NCBI RefSeq assembly: GCF_022809715.1
Contig: NZ_CP094459.1
Span: forward strand, 1,922,001-1,986,000
Direction: 5' to 3'
DNA from: Burkholderia pyrrocinia
Lineage (GTDB): Bacteria > Pseudomonadota > Gammaproteobacteria > Burkholderiales > Burkholderiaceae
DNA: 64,000 nucleotides
Below are positions 55,406 to 64,000 of the stretch, one piece after another. The notes below the pieces were generated by a model that saw nothing but the letters and a program-made list of their open reading frames with translations, made no database searches and was not told the DNA's origin. A program made the translations under genes and the position numbers. Position 1 is the stretch's first letter. Every line of letters begins with the position of its first letter.

Positions 55406-56596
55406 TTACCGGGATGCCACCGCCGTCCAGAGCTTTGCCAGGTCGCCTGAACCGTCTGATCCCTTGACCGTGCGCAGCACCTGGACCGCATGCGCCTTCT
55501 GGCCGGCCACGTAATACGCCTCGCCGAGCCGCAGTCGCGCCGCGTCGGGATGCTCGAGCCCGCCCTTCGCGATCGCCTGCTCCATCATCGGCAAACCCTG
55601 CTGCGCATGACCCGCGAAGACGAGGTTCATGCCCGCGTCGATCGGCGCCGCCGGCGTCGCGGCGTCCCCGCCCGGTTGCGCGCGCTTGGCGGCGAGCGCC
55701 TGCAGCCGCTTCTCGCGGTCCGCCTGTGCGTCCTTGCCGAGTACGCCGGACGCGAACCCCTGGTCGATTACCTGCTTGCCTTCGGCCGACGATCCCGCAA
55801 CCAGTGCGAGCTGCGTCATCTCCATGTATGCGTCTGCCGTCGCAAGCGACCCCGTCGCCCGGCGCAGCCGGTAGATGTCGAGGTCGAGCGACGACAGATA
55901 TCCGGGGTTGCCGCGAATGGCCGTGACCATTTCGTCCCAGTACGCTGGGCTCGGGTGGTACGCCACCAGCAGCCCGAGCGCACTGCGGTATGCGTTGCCG
56001 CCCTTCACTTTCTGCGCGCACGTCGCGAGCATCTGCAACTGCCCTTCGTCCGGTGCGTGTCCACCGTTCGCCTGCGCGTCCGTGCTCGCCTTCAACTGGC
56101 TCACGACCGGCGCGCAATCGTTCGACAGGTAATACGACTGCGTGAGCAGCGTGCGCATTTCCGGATCCGTTCCCCCTACCTTCAGGTAGCGCTGCGCGGT
56201 CCGGATCGCCAGCGGATAGTTCTTCTGCTGGAAGTAGATGCCGGCGAGCGCCGCCGCGGTCCGCTGCTCGTCCTCGCCCGACAGCCGCCCCGAGTTCAGT
56301 ACGGTTTCGTACGCCTGCGCGGCCGTGCCCGAGTCGCCGGCCGCCATCGCCGCCGCACCGCGCATCTCTTCCACCATGTACGTTTCGTACGGCGTCCGGT
56401 TAGGGACGGCGGCCGCCTGCGCGATCTTGCCGAGCGCGTCGCGATACTTGTGCGCCCGGTACAGTTCCTGCGCCGCCGCCAACGGTTTCGCCACGTCCGG
56501 CCGAAGCGCGTCCGCCGGCAACGCCGGCCGGCCGAGCATGCATGCCGCGCCGAGTGCCGTCACCGCCATCATCCGTTTCCATCGTCGCTGGTTCAT
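55406..56596 (-). CDS. Periplasmic TPR-repeat protein
   Basis: The 396-aa protein has a signal peptide ending near ALPADA and a series of tetratricopeptide-like helix pairs across most of its length (AAQELYRAHKYRDALGKIAQ, then AQAYETVLNSGRLSGEDEQ, and AALAGIYFQQKNYPLAIRTAQRYL). It has no catalytic motif. It is the last gene of the tonB-exbB-exbD-exbD unit, starting 16 bases after the second exbD. TPR proteins in such units may help assemble or localise the energiser complex; this is inferred. Confidence 0.85.
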   Translation of the reverse strand: MNQRRWKRMMAVTALGAACMLGRPALPADALRPDVAKPLAAAQELYRAHKYRDALGKIAQAAAVPNRTPYETYMVEEMRGAAAMAAGDSGTAAQAYETVLNSGRLSGEDEQRTAAALAGIYFQQKNYPLAIRTAQRYLKVGGTDPEMRTLLTQSYYLSNDCAPVVSQLKASTDAQANGGHAPDEGQLQMLATCAQKVKGGNAYRSALGLLVAYHPSPAYWDEMVTAIRGNPGYLSSLDLDIYRLRRATGSLATADAYMEMTQLALVAGSSAEGKQVIDQGFASGVLGKDAQADREKRLQALAAKRAQPGGDAATPAAPIDAGMNLVFAGHAQQGLPMMEQAIAKGGLEHPDAARLRLGEAYYVAGQKAHAVQVLRTVKGSDGSGDLAKLWTAVASR

Positions 56597-56612
56597 CGGC
56601 TCGTCCGTTTCG

Positions 56613-57044
56613 TCATTGCATGAATTGTTCGTTACCGATCAGGCCGATCTTGGTCGCGCCCACGCGTTGCGCGGACGCCAGCACGGTCGCAACGTCCTTG
56701 TACGGCACCAGCTTGTTGGGCCGCAGATGGATCTCCGCCTGCACGGGTTCCGCCGCCACCTGGGTCAGCTTCGCCTCGAGCGCCGCACGGTCCGGCACCG
56801 GCGCGCCGTTCCACGTCGTCGTGCCGTCGAAATCGATGTCGATCTGCACGACTTCCGGCGGCGTTGCCGGCGGCGGCGGATTGCCCACCGGCAAGTCCAT
56901 CTTCACCGAATGCATCTGAATCGGGATCGTGATGATCAGCATGATCAGCAACACCAGCATCACGTCGATCAGCGGCGTGGTGTTGATGTCGACCATCACG
57001 TCCGGTTCTGCGTTGCCCCCGCCCGAAGGCACGTTCATACCCAT
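56613..57044 (-). CDS. exbD: ExbD/TolR-family protein (second copy)
   Basis: The 143-aa protein has one N-terminal helix, with the functionally essential aspartate in NTTPLIDVMLVLLIMLIITIP, and a periplasmic domain. It is part of the proton-driven stator that energises TonB. It lies downstream of another exbD with a gap of 144 bases. Two ExbD-type proteins with one ExbB occur in Xanthomonas and Burkholderia TonB operons. Confidence 0.93.
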   Translation of the reverse strand: MGMNVPSGGGNAEPDVMVDINTTPLIDVMLVLLIMLIITIPIQMHSVKMDLPVGNPPPPATPPEVVQIDIDFDGTTTWNGAPVPDRAALEAKLTQVAAEPVQAEIHLRPNKLVPYKDVATVLASAQRVGATKIGLIGNEQFMQ

Positions 57045-57188
57045 CGTCGACTCCTGTCGATCAGCGTTGGTGCTTTAGCGCTTATGCTGGTCCCATGCTT
57101 TGCGGTCGAGCAGCGTTCGCACTATCGCGCTCGTGTCGGCCGGAGCACTTACTCCAGCCCCATGCTTCACAGCCATTCCCGTGCGCGG

Positions 57189-57611
57189 CTATCCGCCACG
57201 TGCGGGTGGCTCCGTAATGAACGACAGCTTCGCGATCCCCGCGCGCTCGCACATCGTGACCACCCGGCCAATGAACTCGTAGCGCGTGTTCTGGTCGCCC
57301 CGCACGTGGACGCTCGGCTGCGGCTGCTGCTGCGACACGTCCTTCAGCTTCGCGAGCAGCGTCGGCGCGTCCACCAGTTGCTCGCCCCAGAAGAAATCGC
57401 CGTCGCGGTTCACTGCGATCTCGATGCTTTTCGGCGTCGTCTGCAGCGGCTGCACCGTCTCCTTCGGAAGCTGAAGCTGGATCGTGTGCGTCACGACCGG
57501 AATCGTGATCAGGAAGATGATCAGCAACACCAGCATCACGTCGACGAGCGGCGTCGTGTTGATGTTGGCGATCACCTCGTCGCTATCGTCCTGCCCGACG
57601 TTCATGGCCAT
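57189..57611 (-). CDS. exbD: ExbD/TolR-family protein (first copy)
   Basis: The 140-aa protein has one membrane helix with the key aspartate in NTTPLVDVMLVLLIIFLITIP and a periplasmic part. It starts 20 bases after exbB. The start at 57611 follows GGAGAAG; an ATG two codons later is possible. It differs from the second copy mainly in the periplasmic part, suggesting separate roles. Confidence 0.93.
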   Translation of the reverse strand: MAMNVGQDDSDEVIANINTTPLVDVMLVLLIIFLITIPVVTHTIQLQLPKETVQPLQTTPKSIEIAVNRDGDFFWGEQLVDAPTLLAKLKDVSQQQPQPSVHVRGDQNTRYEFIGRVVTMCERAGIAKLSFITEPPARGG

Positions 57612-57631
57612 CGCGCTTCTCCGTCAGCCGA

Positions 57632-58534
57632 TCAGTTCGCGAGCGATGCCGCCGGCGCCGGCGCGCGCACCGGGCGCCGGTTGCCGGCCAGCAGCACCGT
57701 GTGTAATTGCGCGCCGAAGTTGCGGACCCGTTCCATCACCGACTTGTTCCGCCGGACCAGGAAGTTGTAGCCGAGCACCGCCGGCACCGCGACGGCAAGA
57801 CCGATCGCGGTCATGATGAGCGCCTCGCCCACCGGGCCCGCGACCTTGTCGATCGACGCCTGGCCGGCGATGCCGATCGCCGTCAGCGCGTGATAAATCC
57901 CCCAGACCGTGCCGAACAGCCCCACGAACGGGGCCGTCGAGCCCACCGTGGCCAGGAATGCGAGCCCGTCCTGCATGCGGTTCGATACGTTCGTGATCGA
58001 GCGTTCGACCGACACGTCGATCCACGTGTTGCGGTCCACCGCTTCCAGCAGTGCGTCTTCGTGATGCTCGCCGGCCTCGATCGCCGTTTCGGCGATGAAC
58101 CGGAACGGCGACGCCTCGTCGAGCAGCCTGGCGCCCTCGGCCAGCGACGGCGCGGACCAGAGCTGTGCGTCCGCCAGCTTCGCGCGACGATTCGCGCGCA
58201 ACTGTTCCAGGAACTTGGTGATCATGATGTACCAGCTCCCCATCGACATGATCACCAGCAGGATCAGCACGAAACGTGCGACGAAATCGCCGTTCTTCCA
58301 TAGCGCACCGAGCCCGTACGGGTTCTCGACCGCTTCCGTCGTGGCCGGCGCGGGCGGCGGCGCCGGCTCGGCGGCGGCCGGCGCCGGCGTGGCCGACGGT
58401 GCCGCGGCCTGTGCCGACGTGCCGGCCGCCCCGCTTGCCTGCGCTTGGGCGAGCTGCGGCGCAACGAACCCGTCGACTGCGGCGACGGACATCAACATGC
58501 TTGCCGCCAGCGCGGCCAGTGAACGCTTCGTCAT
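57632..58534 (-). CDS. exbB: ExbB/TolQ-family proton channel protein
   Basis: The 300-aa inner-membrane protein has a signal-like N-terminus and a long Ala/Pro-rich periplasmic extension (to about residue 80), then three membrane helices with ExbB text SWYIMITKFLEQLRANRRAK, APFVGLFGTVWGIYHALTAIG and GEALIMTAIGLAVAVPAVL. It forms the proton-driven motor with ExbD and TonB. The start at 58534 has GGAG. The N-terminal extension is longer than in E. coli ExbB but common in this group. Confidence 0.94.
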   Translation of the reverse strand: MTKRSLAALAASMLMSVAAVDGFVAPQLAQAQASGAAGTSAQAAAPSATPAPAAAEPAPPPAPATTEAVENPYGLGALWKNGDFVARFVLILLVIMSMGSWYIMITKFLEQLRANRRAKLADAQLWSAPSLAEGARLLDEASPFRFIAETAIEAGEHHEDALLEAVDRNTWIDVSVERSITNVSNRMQDGLAFLATVGSTAPFVGLFGTVWGIYHALTAIGIAGQASIDKVAGPVGEALIMTAIGLAVAVPAVLGYNFLVRRNKSVMERVRNFGAQLHTVLLAGNRRPVRAPAPAASLAN

Positions 58535-58620
58535 ACCCCACTCCAGTTCTTTCGGTGAACTTAATACTTCAGTTCGAGACGGTTTTCCCCGGCCCGGCGC
58601 GAGCCGGGCCGCCCACTGCA

Positions 58621-59331
58621 TCAATTCAGATTGAACGAGAACGGCACCTGGACCCGCACCGACTGGCCCTGCGCGACGCACTTGAACCGTTTCACGGTGT
58701 TGTAGGCGGCGCGATCGAGGATCGGATCGGCGGACTGCGCCACGCGCTCGTTCGTGATGTTCCCTTCCGCATCCACGATGAATTCGATCGTCACGTCGCC
58801 CGTGATGTTGTTTTCCTGCGCTTCCTTCGGGTACTGGATCGACGCGCGAAGCGTGTCCGAATTCGGGCAGACGACGCCCACGTCATGGCTGACCGGCTTG
58901 GCCGGTGCCGGAGCGGGCGCCACGACCGGCGCCTGCACGGCCGGCGCGGAGGGTACCGGCGCCGACTGGTGCGTGATCGTCGCCTGCGGCGGCGCCTGCA
59001 CCGGCACTTCCGGCGGCGGGACGAACGGCGGTGGCGGCGGCGCGAATTTCGGCGGCGGGAGCTTGACCACGGGCATCGGCGGTGGCGGCGGCGGCTTGAC
59101 CGGCTCGATGATGCGGGTTTCGATCGGATGCTGGATCACCTGCACGACTTTCGTCGCGAGGCCGTTGAGCAATGCGTAGATCAGCACTGCGTGCAGCACC
59201 AGGACGATTCCGATGCCGCCGAACCGGCGCACCGGATTCTGCTGCTTCCTGCCGAACTCTCGCGGACGCCCCAGCATAGCCAGTCCGCTGTTCGAAGTAG
59301 CCAGACGTTCTTCGACTTTCATGCCCACCAT
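58621..59331 (-). CDS. tonB: TonB energy-transducing protein
   Basis: The 236-aa protein has a cytoplasmic N-terminus, one membrane helix (GGIGIVLVLHAVLIYALLNG), a proline-rich periplasmic spacer (PPPPPPMPVVKLPPPKF), and a C-terminal TonB domain (IQYPKEAQENNITGDVTIEF, AYNTVKRFKC). It transfers proton-motive energy to outer-membrane receptors. It is the first gene of the tonB-exbB-exbD-exbD-TPR unit. The start at 59331 is close to a GGGGGA site; the ATG at 59322 is an alternative. Confidence 0.93.
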   Translation of the reverse strand: MVGMKVEERLATSNSGLAMLGRPREFGRKQQNPVRRFGGIGIVLVLHAVLIYALLNGLATKVVQVIQHPIETRIIEPVKPPPPPPMPVVKLPPPKFAPPPPPFVPPPEVPVQAPPQATITHQSAPVPSAPAVQAPVVAPAPAPAKPVSHDVGVVCPNSDTLRASIQYPKEAQENNITGDVTIEFIVDAEGNITNERVAQSADPILDRAAYNTVKRFKCVAQGQSVRVQVPFSFNLN

Positions 59332-60189
59332 CCATCCCCCAAGCGATTCGCCCAGTTTCGGGTTGCGGCCGGTTGCGAAGCCAGGTCGGCATCGCCTCCG
59401 CTTCAACCCGAAGATTTCATTTCAAATTCAATTTTCAATCCGAATTGAAAGAATCAAATTCGAATTCCAATTAATTCGTTTTCAAGGAATCGTTCCGGCC
59501 GGCGCGGCCCGGTGCGTCACACCGGAAATCCACGCGCCTGCACGTTCAGGCAATTGTCAGCTGAGCTGGCGCGATCTCGCGTTTCGTTTTCGCATGACGG
59601 TCACCGTTCGTTACACGGTGATGTCAATAGCGCCGTTCACTTGGGTGCAGAAGATAGCAAGGAAAAAATTTTGCCGTCAAACTTTATTTGATGCCCAAAT
59701 ACAAAGTTTGGAGGGTTTGTTCAAATAATATTCCGGTAAGCATAAATCCAGCTTCCATTATTGAAATAGTAATTGATTTGTATGCGTATATTCGAAATCG
59801 AATACTCAACCCTTTCGACATAAATATCCCCGTATTTCCCACGCCGCACCAAAATGGTTCGTCCCGGAAAAACGGGCGAGGCGCGCCCCTTCGCGTCACC
59901 AATGCCGGCATCGGTCGTCCAATACCCCCGCCCACCCGCCTCCAGCCGGCCGGCACGGCTCGATACGCACGTCGAGTGCACGAATAGCCAGCAGCACAAT
60001 TGATCTGCAATCCGATGCAAATAGGAGGCGAACCTTCATCACGATAAAGTCCGCCAAACAGTTTCGGATATCGAATCAACTGTCACAGATGACACCACGC
60101 GCCCGTGCACGACCAAGCCGCCTACGCATCGGCACGCACACCTGCGCATCGCCCCGCGACTCGCCGCGTGCGTCGCGTGCGTCGCGCTA
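59332..60189. other. Unusually AT-rich gene-free region upstream of tonB
   Basis: This 858-base stretch contains two AT-rich blocks (about 59407-59480 and 59640-59850) in an otherwise very GC-rich window. Open frames on both strands in the right block lack ribosome sites and sensible composition, so I do not call them genes. It must contain the tonB promoter and may bind nucleoid proteins or mark acquired DNA. Confidence 0.6.
59433..59450. repeat. Inverted repeat upstream of tonB
   Basis: TTTCAAT, spacer CCGA, ATTGAAA forms a perfect seven-base inverted repeat, about 100 bases upstream of the tonB start. A palindrome AATTCGAATT follows near 59457. The size and place suit an operator, but no regulator can be assigned. 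It does not resemble a Fur box. Confidence 0.5.
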
Positions 60190-60675
60190 TCAGGACTGCA
60201 TCCCCTGCATCTTGTGCGAGAAATGCGCGCGCTCGGCCGTCTCCATCAGCGCCAGGAATTCGTCCTGCGTCATGTGGATCAGCGCTTCGTGGTCGCCGGC
60301 CTCGAAATAGACTTCCGGCTGCTGCGCGAGGCGCTCCTCGAGGAACGTTTTCATCCCGTACGCCATGCAGACCGGCGGCAGCGCGCCCATGTCGCAATCC
60401 TTGAACAGTTCGCGCAATTCGACCTCCCGGGCGAGCACGAGATGGCGGCCCGTCTTCACCCAGAGATCCGACAGGCGCACGGCGTGCGTCGTCGGCAACA
60501 CGGCGGCGACGTAGCCCTCGTCGTCCTCGAGGAGCACGGTTTTCGCGAGGCGATCGCCGGGAATATGCGCGGCGGCGGCCGTCTCCATGCTCGTATGGCT
60601 ATAAGGGTGGTACACGACTTCGTACCGCGATGACTTCTGGCGCAGGCAATCCTGCAGGGTGGCTGACACGGACAT
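60190..60675 (-). CDS. YbaK/ProX-family aminoacyl-tRNA deacylase-like protein
   Basis: The 161-aa protein starts MSVSATLQDCLRQKSSRYEV with a GAGG site upstream. It shows a YbaK-like fold: AAHIPGDRLAKTVLLEDDEGYVAAVLPTTH, with the conserved lysine in LAKTV, and a later GALPPVCMAYGMKTFLEE. Such proteins remove wrongly attached amino acids from tRNA in the cytoplasm. It stands apart from the TonB unit. The exact substrate, for example Cys-tRNA(Pro) or another, cannot be told. Confidence 0.85.
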   Translation of the reverse strand: MSVSATLQDCLRQKSSRYEVVYHPYSHTSMETAAAAHIPGDRLAKTVLLEDDEGYVAAVLPTTHAVRLSDLWVKTGRHLVLAREVELRELFKDCDMGALPPVCMAYGMKTFLEERLAQQPEVYFEAGDHEALIHMTQDEFLALMETAERAHFSHKMQGMQS

Positions 60676-60775
60676 GGCACACCTCGTCTGACGAATCGAG
60701 CGAACGGCGTTCGCACCGGATTCGTTCAGCATAGTTCGCATTCGGGCCGATGGAAATCGCCGCCTCGCCCCTTCG

Positions 60776-61762
60776 TCATTCGGGCTCCAACCCAGGTTCC
60801 AACCCCTTTTCGCGCAGCCATTCGCGGTTGAAAAGCCGCGCGCGATAGATGTCGCCGCGATCGCACAGCAAGGTCACGATCGTGTGTCCCGGGCCCATCC
60901 GGCGGGCCAGCCAGACCGCCGCCGCGACGTTGATGCCGCTCGATCCGCCGACGTACAGCCCTTCTTCGCGCAGCAGCCGGTAGACCATCTTCACGCACTG
61001 CGTATCGTCGATCCGCACGGCGTCATCGATCGGCGCGCCGGCGAGATTCGCGGTGACGCGCGTCGAGCCGATGCCTTCGGTGATGGAGTTGCCTTCGGCG
61101 CCGAGATCGCCCGTTTTCACGTAACCGTAGAGCCCGCTGCCGTGGGGATCGGCCAGTACGATCCGGACCTCCGGATTCTGCTCCTTCAGGTAGCGGCTCA
61201 CGCCCGCCAGCGTGCCGCCCGTGCCGGTCGCGCAGACGAATGCATCGACCGTGCCCGCCGTGTCGCGCCAGATTTCCGGCCCCGTCGTCTCGTAGTGCGC
61301 CTGCCGGTTGACGACGTTGTCGAACTGGTTGGCCCATACCGCGTTGTCGAGTTCGTCCGCGAGCCGCCCGGCAATCTTCTGATAGTTGTTCGGGTCACGG
61401 TACGGCGCCGCCGGCACCGGGCGCACGTCGGCGCCGAGTGTGCGCAGGATCGCCATCTTGTCCGGCGATTGCGTGTCGGGAATCACGATCACGCAGCGAT
61501 AACCGCGTGCCGCGCAGATATGCGCAAGGCCGATGCCCGTGTTGCCCGCGGTGCCCTCGACGACGGTGCCGCCCGGCTTCAGCGCGCCGCGCTGCTCGGC
61601 GTCGCGGATGATGTAGAGCGCCGCGCGATCCTTCACCGAGCCGCCCGGATTCATGAATTCCGCCTTGCCGAGGATCTCGCAGCCCGTTTCCGCGCTGAGC
61701 TTCGCCAGCCGGATCAACGGTGTGCGCCCCACGCAGTCGACGAAGCCTTGTCGCACGTCCAT
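60776..61762 (-). CDS. PLP-dependent cysteine synthase
   Basis: The 328-aa enzyme of PLP fold type II starts MDVRQGFVDCVGRTPLIRL after AGGAGG. The PLP lysine is in NPGGSVKDRAALYII near residue 43, followed by GNTGIGLAHICAARGY and the phosphate-binding ATGTGGTLAG. It makes cysteine from O-acetylserine and sulfide or a related sulfur donor; cysteine synthase A or B and related beta-replacement enzymes are hard to separate by eye. It is transcribed divergently from the gene at 61905. Confidence 0.88.
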   Translation of the reverse strand: MDVRQGFVDCVGRTPLIRLAKLSAETGCEILGKAEFMNPGGSVKDRAALYIIRDAEQRGALKPGGTVVEGTAGNTGIGLAHICAARGYRCVIVIPDTQSPDKMAILRTLGADVRPVPAAPYRDPNNYQKIAGRLADELDNAVWANQFDNVVNRQAHYETTGPEIWRDTAGTVDAFVCATGTGGTLAGVSRYLKEQNPEVRIVLADPHGSGLYGYVKTGDLGAEGNSITEGIGSTRVTANLAGAPIDDAVRIDDTQCVKMVYRLLREEGLYVGGSSGINVAAAVWLARRMGPGHTIVTLLCDRGDIYRARLFNREWLREKGLEPGLEPE

Positions 61763-61904
61763 TTCGCCCTCCTCTGCATTCGCGCTCGCGCGCCATACAC
61801 AACGAAGGATAGGACGCGCCCGCCGCTTTCGGCGCCGGCCGCCGCGTACTAAGCTTGGAGAGCCCATTGCGGCGCGCGCGCCGCATCGCCAGACGAGGTC
61901 CGCC

Positions 61905-62393
61905 ATGCCGCAATTGCACACCGTCGCCGTCGACAAGCCCGAGGCCATGAATTTCATCCTCGGCCAGTCGCATTTCATCAAGTCCGTCGAGGACATCCAC
62001 GAGACGCTGGTCGGCACCGTGCCCGGCATCCGTTTCGGGCTCGCGTTCTGCGAGGCATCGGGCAAGCGGCTCGTGCGCCGTTCCGGCACCGATGCGGAGC
62101 TCGTCGAACTCGCGTGCCGCAACGCCCTCGCAATCGGCGCCGGTCACGCTTTCATCGTGTTCCTCGGCGACGGTTTCTATCCGGTCAACGTGCTCAATGC
62201 GATCAAGGCCGTGCCGGAGGTCTGCCGGATCTACTGCGCGACCGCGAACCCGACCGACGTGATCGTCGCGGAAACCGCGCAAGGACGCGGGATCGTCGGC
62301 GTCGTCGACGGCTTTCCGCCGCTCGGCATCGAGAACGACGACGATGTGCGCTGGCGCAAGGATCTGCTGCGCACGATCGGATACAAGGCGTAG
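61905..62393 (+). CDS. Adenosine-specific kinase family protein (COG1839 type)
   Basis: The 162-aa protein starts MPQLHTVAVDKPEAMNFILGQ, then has DIHETLVGTVPGIRFGLAFCEASG and FIVFLGDGFYPVNVLNAIKAVPEV. These blocks match a small conserved family named adenosine-specific kinase from an archaeal structure; the activity in bacteria is not well shown. It has no membrane segment. A GAGG site supports the start. Confidence 0.8.
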   Translation: MPQLHTVAVDKPEAMNFILGQSHFIKSVEDIHETLVGTVPGIRFGLAFCEASGKRLVRRSGTDAELVELACRNALAIGAGHAFIVFLGDGFYPVNVLNAIKAVPEVCRIYCATANPTDVIVAETAQGRGIVGVVDGFPPLGIENDDDVRWRKDLLRTIGYKA

Positions 62394-62658
62394 CGTGGGC
62401 CGCCGGGGCGGATGGGTCATGATCGCGCCTTCCCTGCCGGGGCCCGTCCTGCAGACTCCGCTGCATGAAAGGCGCGGTCGCGGTCGGGATTTCGGGGCGC
62501 AGGAAAACCGGACCGTTAGTTGCATTTTTGAAGACGAAGGTACGCTTCCGCTTGCGTCGCGCCACTGCCGCCCGGCTGTCCTATACTGGCCGCAGCAGAC
62601 CGACCGACGGCCGCGCCGACACACCGGCCACAGCCGCCGATTCTTCCCGGAGCAACGC

Positions 62659-62946
62659 ATGCATTACCAGCTGATTTACGAACTCGTCGACGATTACCTG
62701 TCCCGTCGCGAACCGTTCCGCGCCCAGCATCTCGCGCTCGCGCAGGCCGCGACCGAGCGAGGCGAACTCGTGCTCGCCGGCGCGCTGTCGGACCCGGCCG
62801 ATCAGGCCGTGCTCGTGTTCGAAGGCGATTCGCCGGAAGCGGCCGAGTCGTTCGCGCGCGCCGATCCGTACGTGCAGAACGGCCTCGTGAAATCCTGGCG
62901 CGTGCGCCCGTGGCGCGTCGTGGTCGGCAAGCACGCGCCGCGCTAG
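62659..62946 (+). CDS. YciI-like protein
   Basis: The 95-aa protein starts MHYQLIYELVDDYLSRREPF and contains the family residues RAQHLALAQAATERGELVLAGAL, with the conserved His near residue 24, and ends DPYVQNGLVKSWRVRPW. YciI-like proteins have a ferredoxin-like fold; their enzymatic roles are mostly unknown. The 265 bases before it hold no recognised element. It ends convergently with corA. Confidence 0.88.
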   Translation: MHYQLIYELVDDYLSRREPFRAQHLALAQAATERGELVLAGALSDPADQAVLVFEGDSPEAAESFARADPYVQNGLVKSWRVRPWRVVVGKHAPR

Positions 62947-62956
62947 ACGCGCGAGG

Positions 62957-63934
62957 CTACAGCCACCCTGCCCGCTTGAAGCGCCACCACAGCGCGAGAT
63001 CGGCCGCGACCATCACCGCAATGCAGCCGTAGAAGCCGTATTTCAGGTGCAACTCGGGCATGTTCGCGAAGTTCATCCCGTAGATGCCGGCAATCATCGT
63101 CGGAATCGCGAACAACGCCGCGAACGAGCCGAGCCGCTTGGTCACCTCGTTCTCGGCGAGCGAGATCATTCCGAGGTTGACCTGGATCGCCGTCACGACC
63201 ATCTCGCGCCGCCCTTCGATCGTCTTCACGATCCGCTGCAGATGGTCGTACACGTCGCGGAAGTAATGCTCCATCCCGCTGCATATCTGCGGGATGCGTC
63301 CGCCCGTGAGCTTCGCGAGCGGCTCGATCAGCGGCGCCGTGTGCTGATGCAGCATCACGAGGCGGCGCTTCAGCGAATAGAGATCCTCGATGATCGCGCG
63401 CGACGACGCGGGCGTGGCCTTCGTGAAGATGCGGTCCTCGAGTTCCTCGAGTTCGGCGCCGAGCGTTTCGAGGATCGGGAAATAGCGGTCGACGACCTGG
63501 TCCATCAGCGCATAGAACACGAACGCCGAGCCTTCCTGCAGCAGATGCGGCTCGCGCTCGCAGCGCTTGCGCACGTCGCGGAAGTCCTGCTCGGTGTGGT
63601 TGCGGATCGACAGCACATAGTTCGGGCCGACGAACACGTTCAGCTCGCCGACCTTGAGTTCGCCGTCGCCGTCGAGCTCGACCATATGCAGCACCGCGAA
63701 CAGCGAATCGCCGTACTCCTCGATCTTCGGCCGCTGATGCCCCTTGCGGGCATCCTCGAGCGCGAGTTCGTGCAGCCCGAACTCCTCGCCCATCAGGTCG
63801 ATTTCGTCGGGCGTCGGATCCTTCAGCGCGACCCACACGAAGCACTCGGGCTTCGACACGTAGTCGCTGATGGCGTCGATATCGATGTCGGCCAGCTTGC
63901 GGCCGTCCTGGTATGCAGCACAGTTGATCAGCAT
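62957..63934 (-). CDS. corA: Magnesium/cobalt transport protein CorA
   Basis: The 325-aa protein has a large cytoplasmic N-terminal domain and two C-terminal helices. The signature YGMNF is at residues 285-289 at the end of the first helix, which forms the pore. It assembles as a pentamer in the inner membrane and takes up Mg2+. The start at 63934 gives MLINCAAYQDG. The C-terminal tail RFKRAGWL is short and basic, as expected. Confidence 0.95.
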   Translation of the reverse strand: MLINCAAYQDGRKLADIDIDAISDYVSKPECFVWVALKDPTPDEIDLMGEEFGLHELALEDARKGHQRPKIEEYGDSLFAVLHMVELDGDGELKVGELNVFVGPNYVLSIRNHTEQDFRDVRKRCEREPHLLQEGSAFVFYALMDQVVDRYFPILETLGAELEELEDRIFTKATPASSRAIIEDLYSLKRRLVMLHQHTAPLIEPLAKLTGGRIPQICSGMEHYFRDVYDHLQRIVKTIEGRREMVVTAIQVNLGMISLAENEVTKRLGSFAALFAIPTMIAGIYGMNFANMPELHLKYGFYGCIAVMVAADLALWWRFKRAGWL

Positions 63935-64000
63935 GTTGTCGGTGATGTTGCGGTTTACGCATCAGTTTACCGGTTTGCTACGCGGTCGGCCCGGCTTGCG

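Noticed and set aside
59407..59480. Fur box upstream of tonB
   Set aside because: The AT-rich sequence lacks the GATAAT-type hexamers of a Fur site.
59684..60079. 131-codon open frame in the AT-rich region
   Set aside because: No ribosome site, no domain, and a plus-strand frame overlaps it; composition does not look like a protein.
1..64000. CRISPR arrays, tRNA or rRNA genes, transposases, phage genes
   Set aside because: None was seen on reading both strands; short tRNA genes could still be missed by eye.

Overview
The window looks like a Burkholderia replicon, probably the second chromosome of a Burkholderia cepacia complex-like species. The reasons are the very high GC, the GC-rich third codon positions, and a gene set that resembles the low-oxygen-activated (lxa) locus known from B. 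cenocepacia. That species call rests on recognised protein families and gene order, not on a database search. No rRNA, tRNA, CRISPR array, transposase or origin was seen.

Positions 1 to about 41,300 form one long low-oxygen and stress-survival locus. From left to right it holds: a leftward set (SulP transporter, small ORF, LOG-family hydrolase, cytochrome c, Acg-type nitroreductase); a zinc alcohol dehydrogenase; an FNR-type Fe-S regulator and an orphan NarL-type response regulator; four universal stress proteins; a phasin-phaB-phaC polyhydroxyalkanoate cassette; a second alcohol dehydrogenase; a beta-CASP metallo-hydrolase; a four-gene RbbA/HlyD/NodT exporter; the arginine deiminase operon arcDABC; a short ribosome-hibernation-like protein; phosphoketolase; a kinase fusion; an orphan NitT/TauT-type ABC transporter; cbpA-cbpM; and a Bax-inhibitor-1 protein. 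Intergenic regions across this stretch carry 13 FNR/Anr-type palindromes (TTGAY-N4-RTCAA): eight perfect and five with one mismatch. Several have a -10 hexamer at the spacing expected for FNR-activated promoters. The genes fit together as a programme for survival without oxygen: ATP from arginine and from phosphoketolase acetyl phosphate, a carbon and reductant sink in PHA, redox balance by dehydrogenases, and protein and ribosome protection. Two decayed genes sit in the locus: an acetate-kinase tail at 9,096-9,215 and a cytochrome c tail at 30,473-30,639, the latter still behind a good FNR promoter.

Positions 41,340-42,260 are a small accessory patch with a papain-like cysteine peptidase and a tandem 24-base repeat.

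Positions 42,260-59,331 form a second functional unit, all on the minus strand: tonB-exbB-exbD-exbD-TPR energiser, an XRE-cupin regulator, a TonB-dependent receptor, a complete YejABEF-type peptide ABC importer, a 36-codon coupling ORF, and an RND pump gene without partners. It reads as an outer-to-inner membrane import route for a peptide-like substrate. An unusually AT-rich gene-free region lies upstream of tonB.

Positions 60,190-63,934 are ordinary housekeeping genes: YbaK-type deacylase, cysteine synthase, adenosine-specific kinase-like protein, YciI-like protein and CorA.
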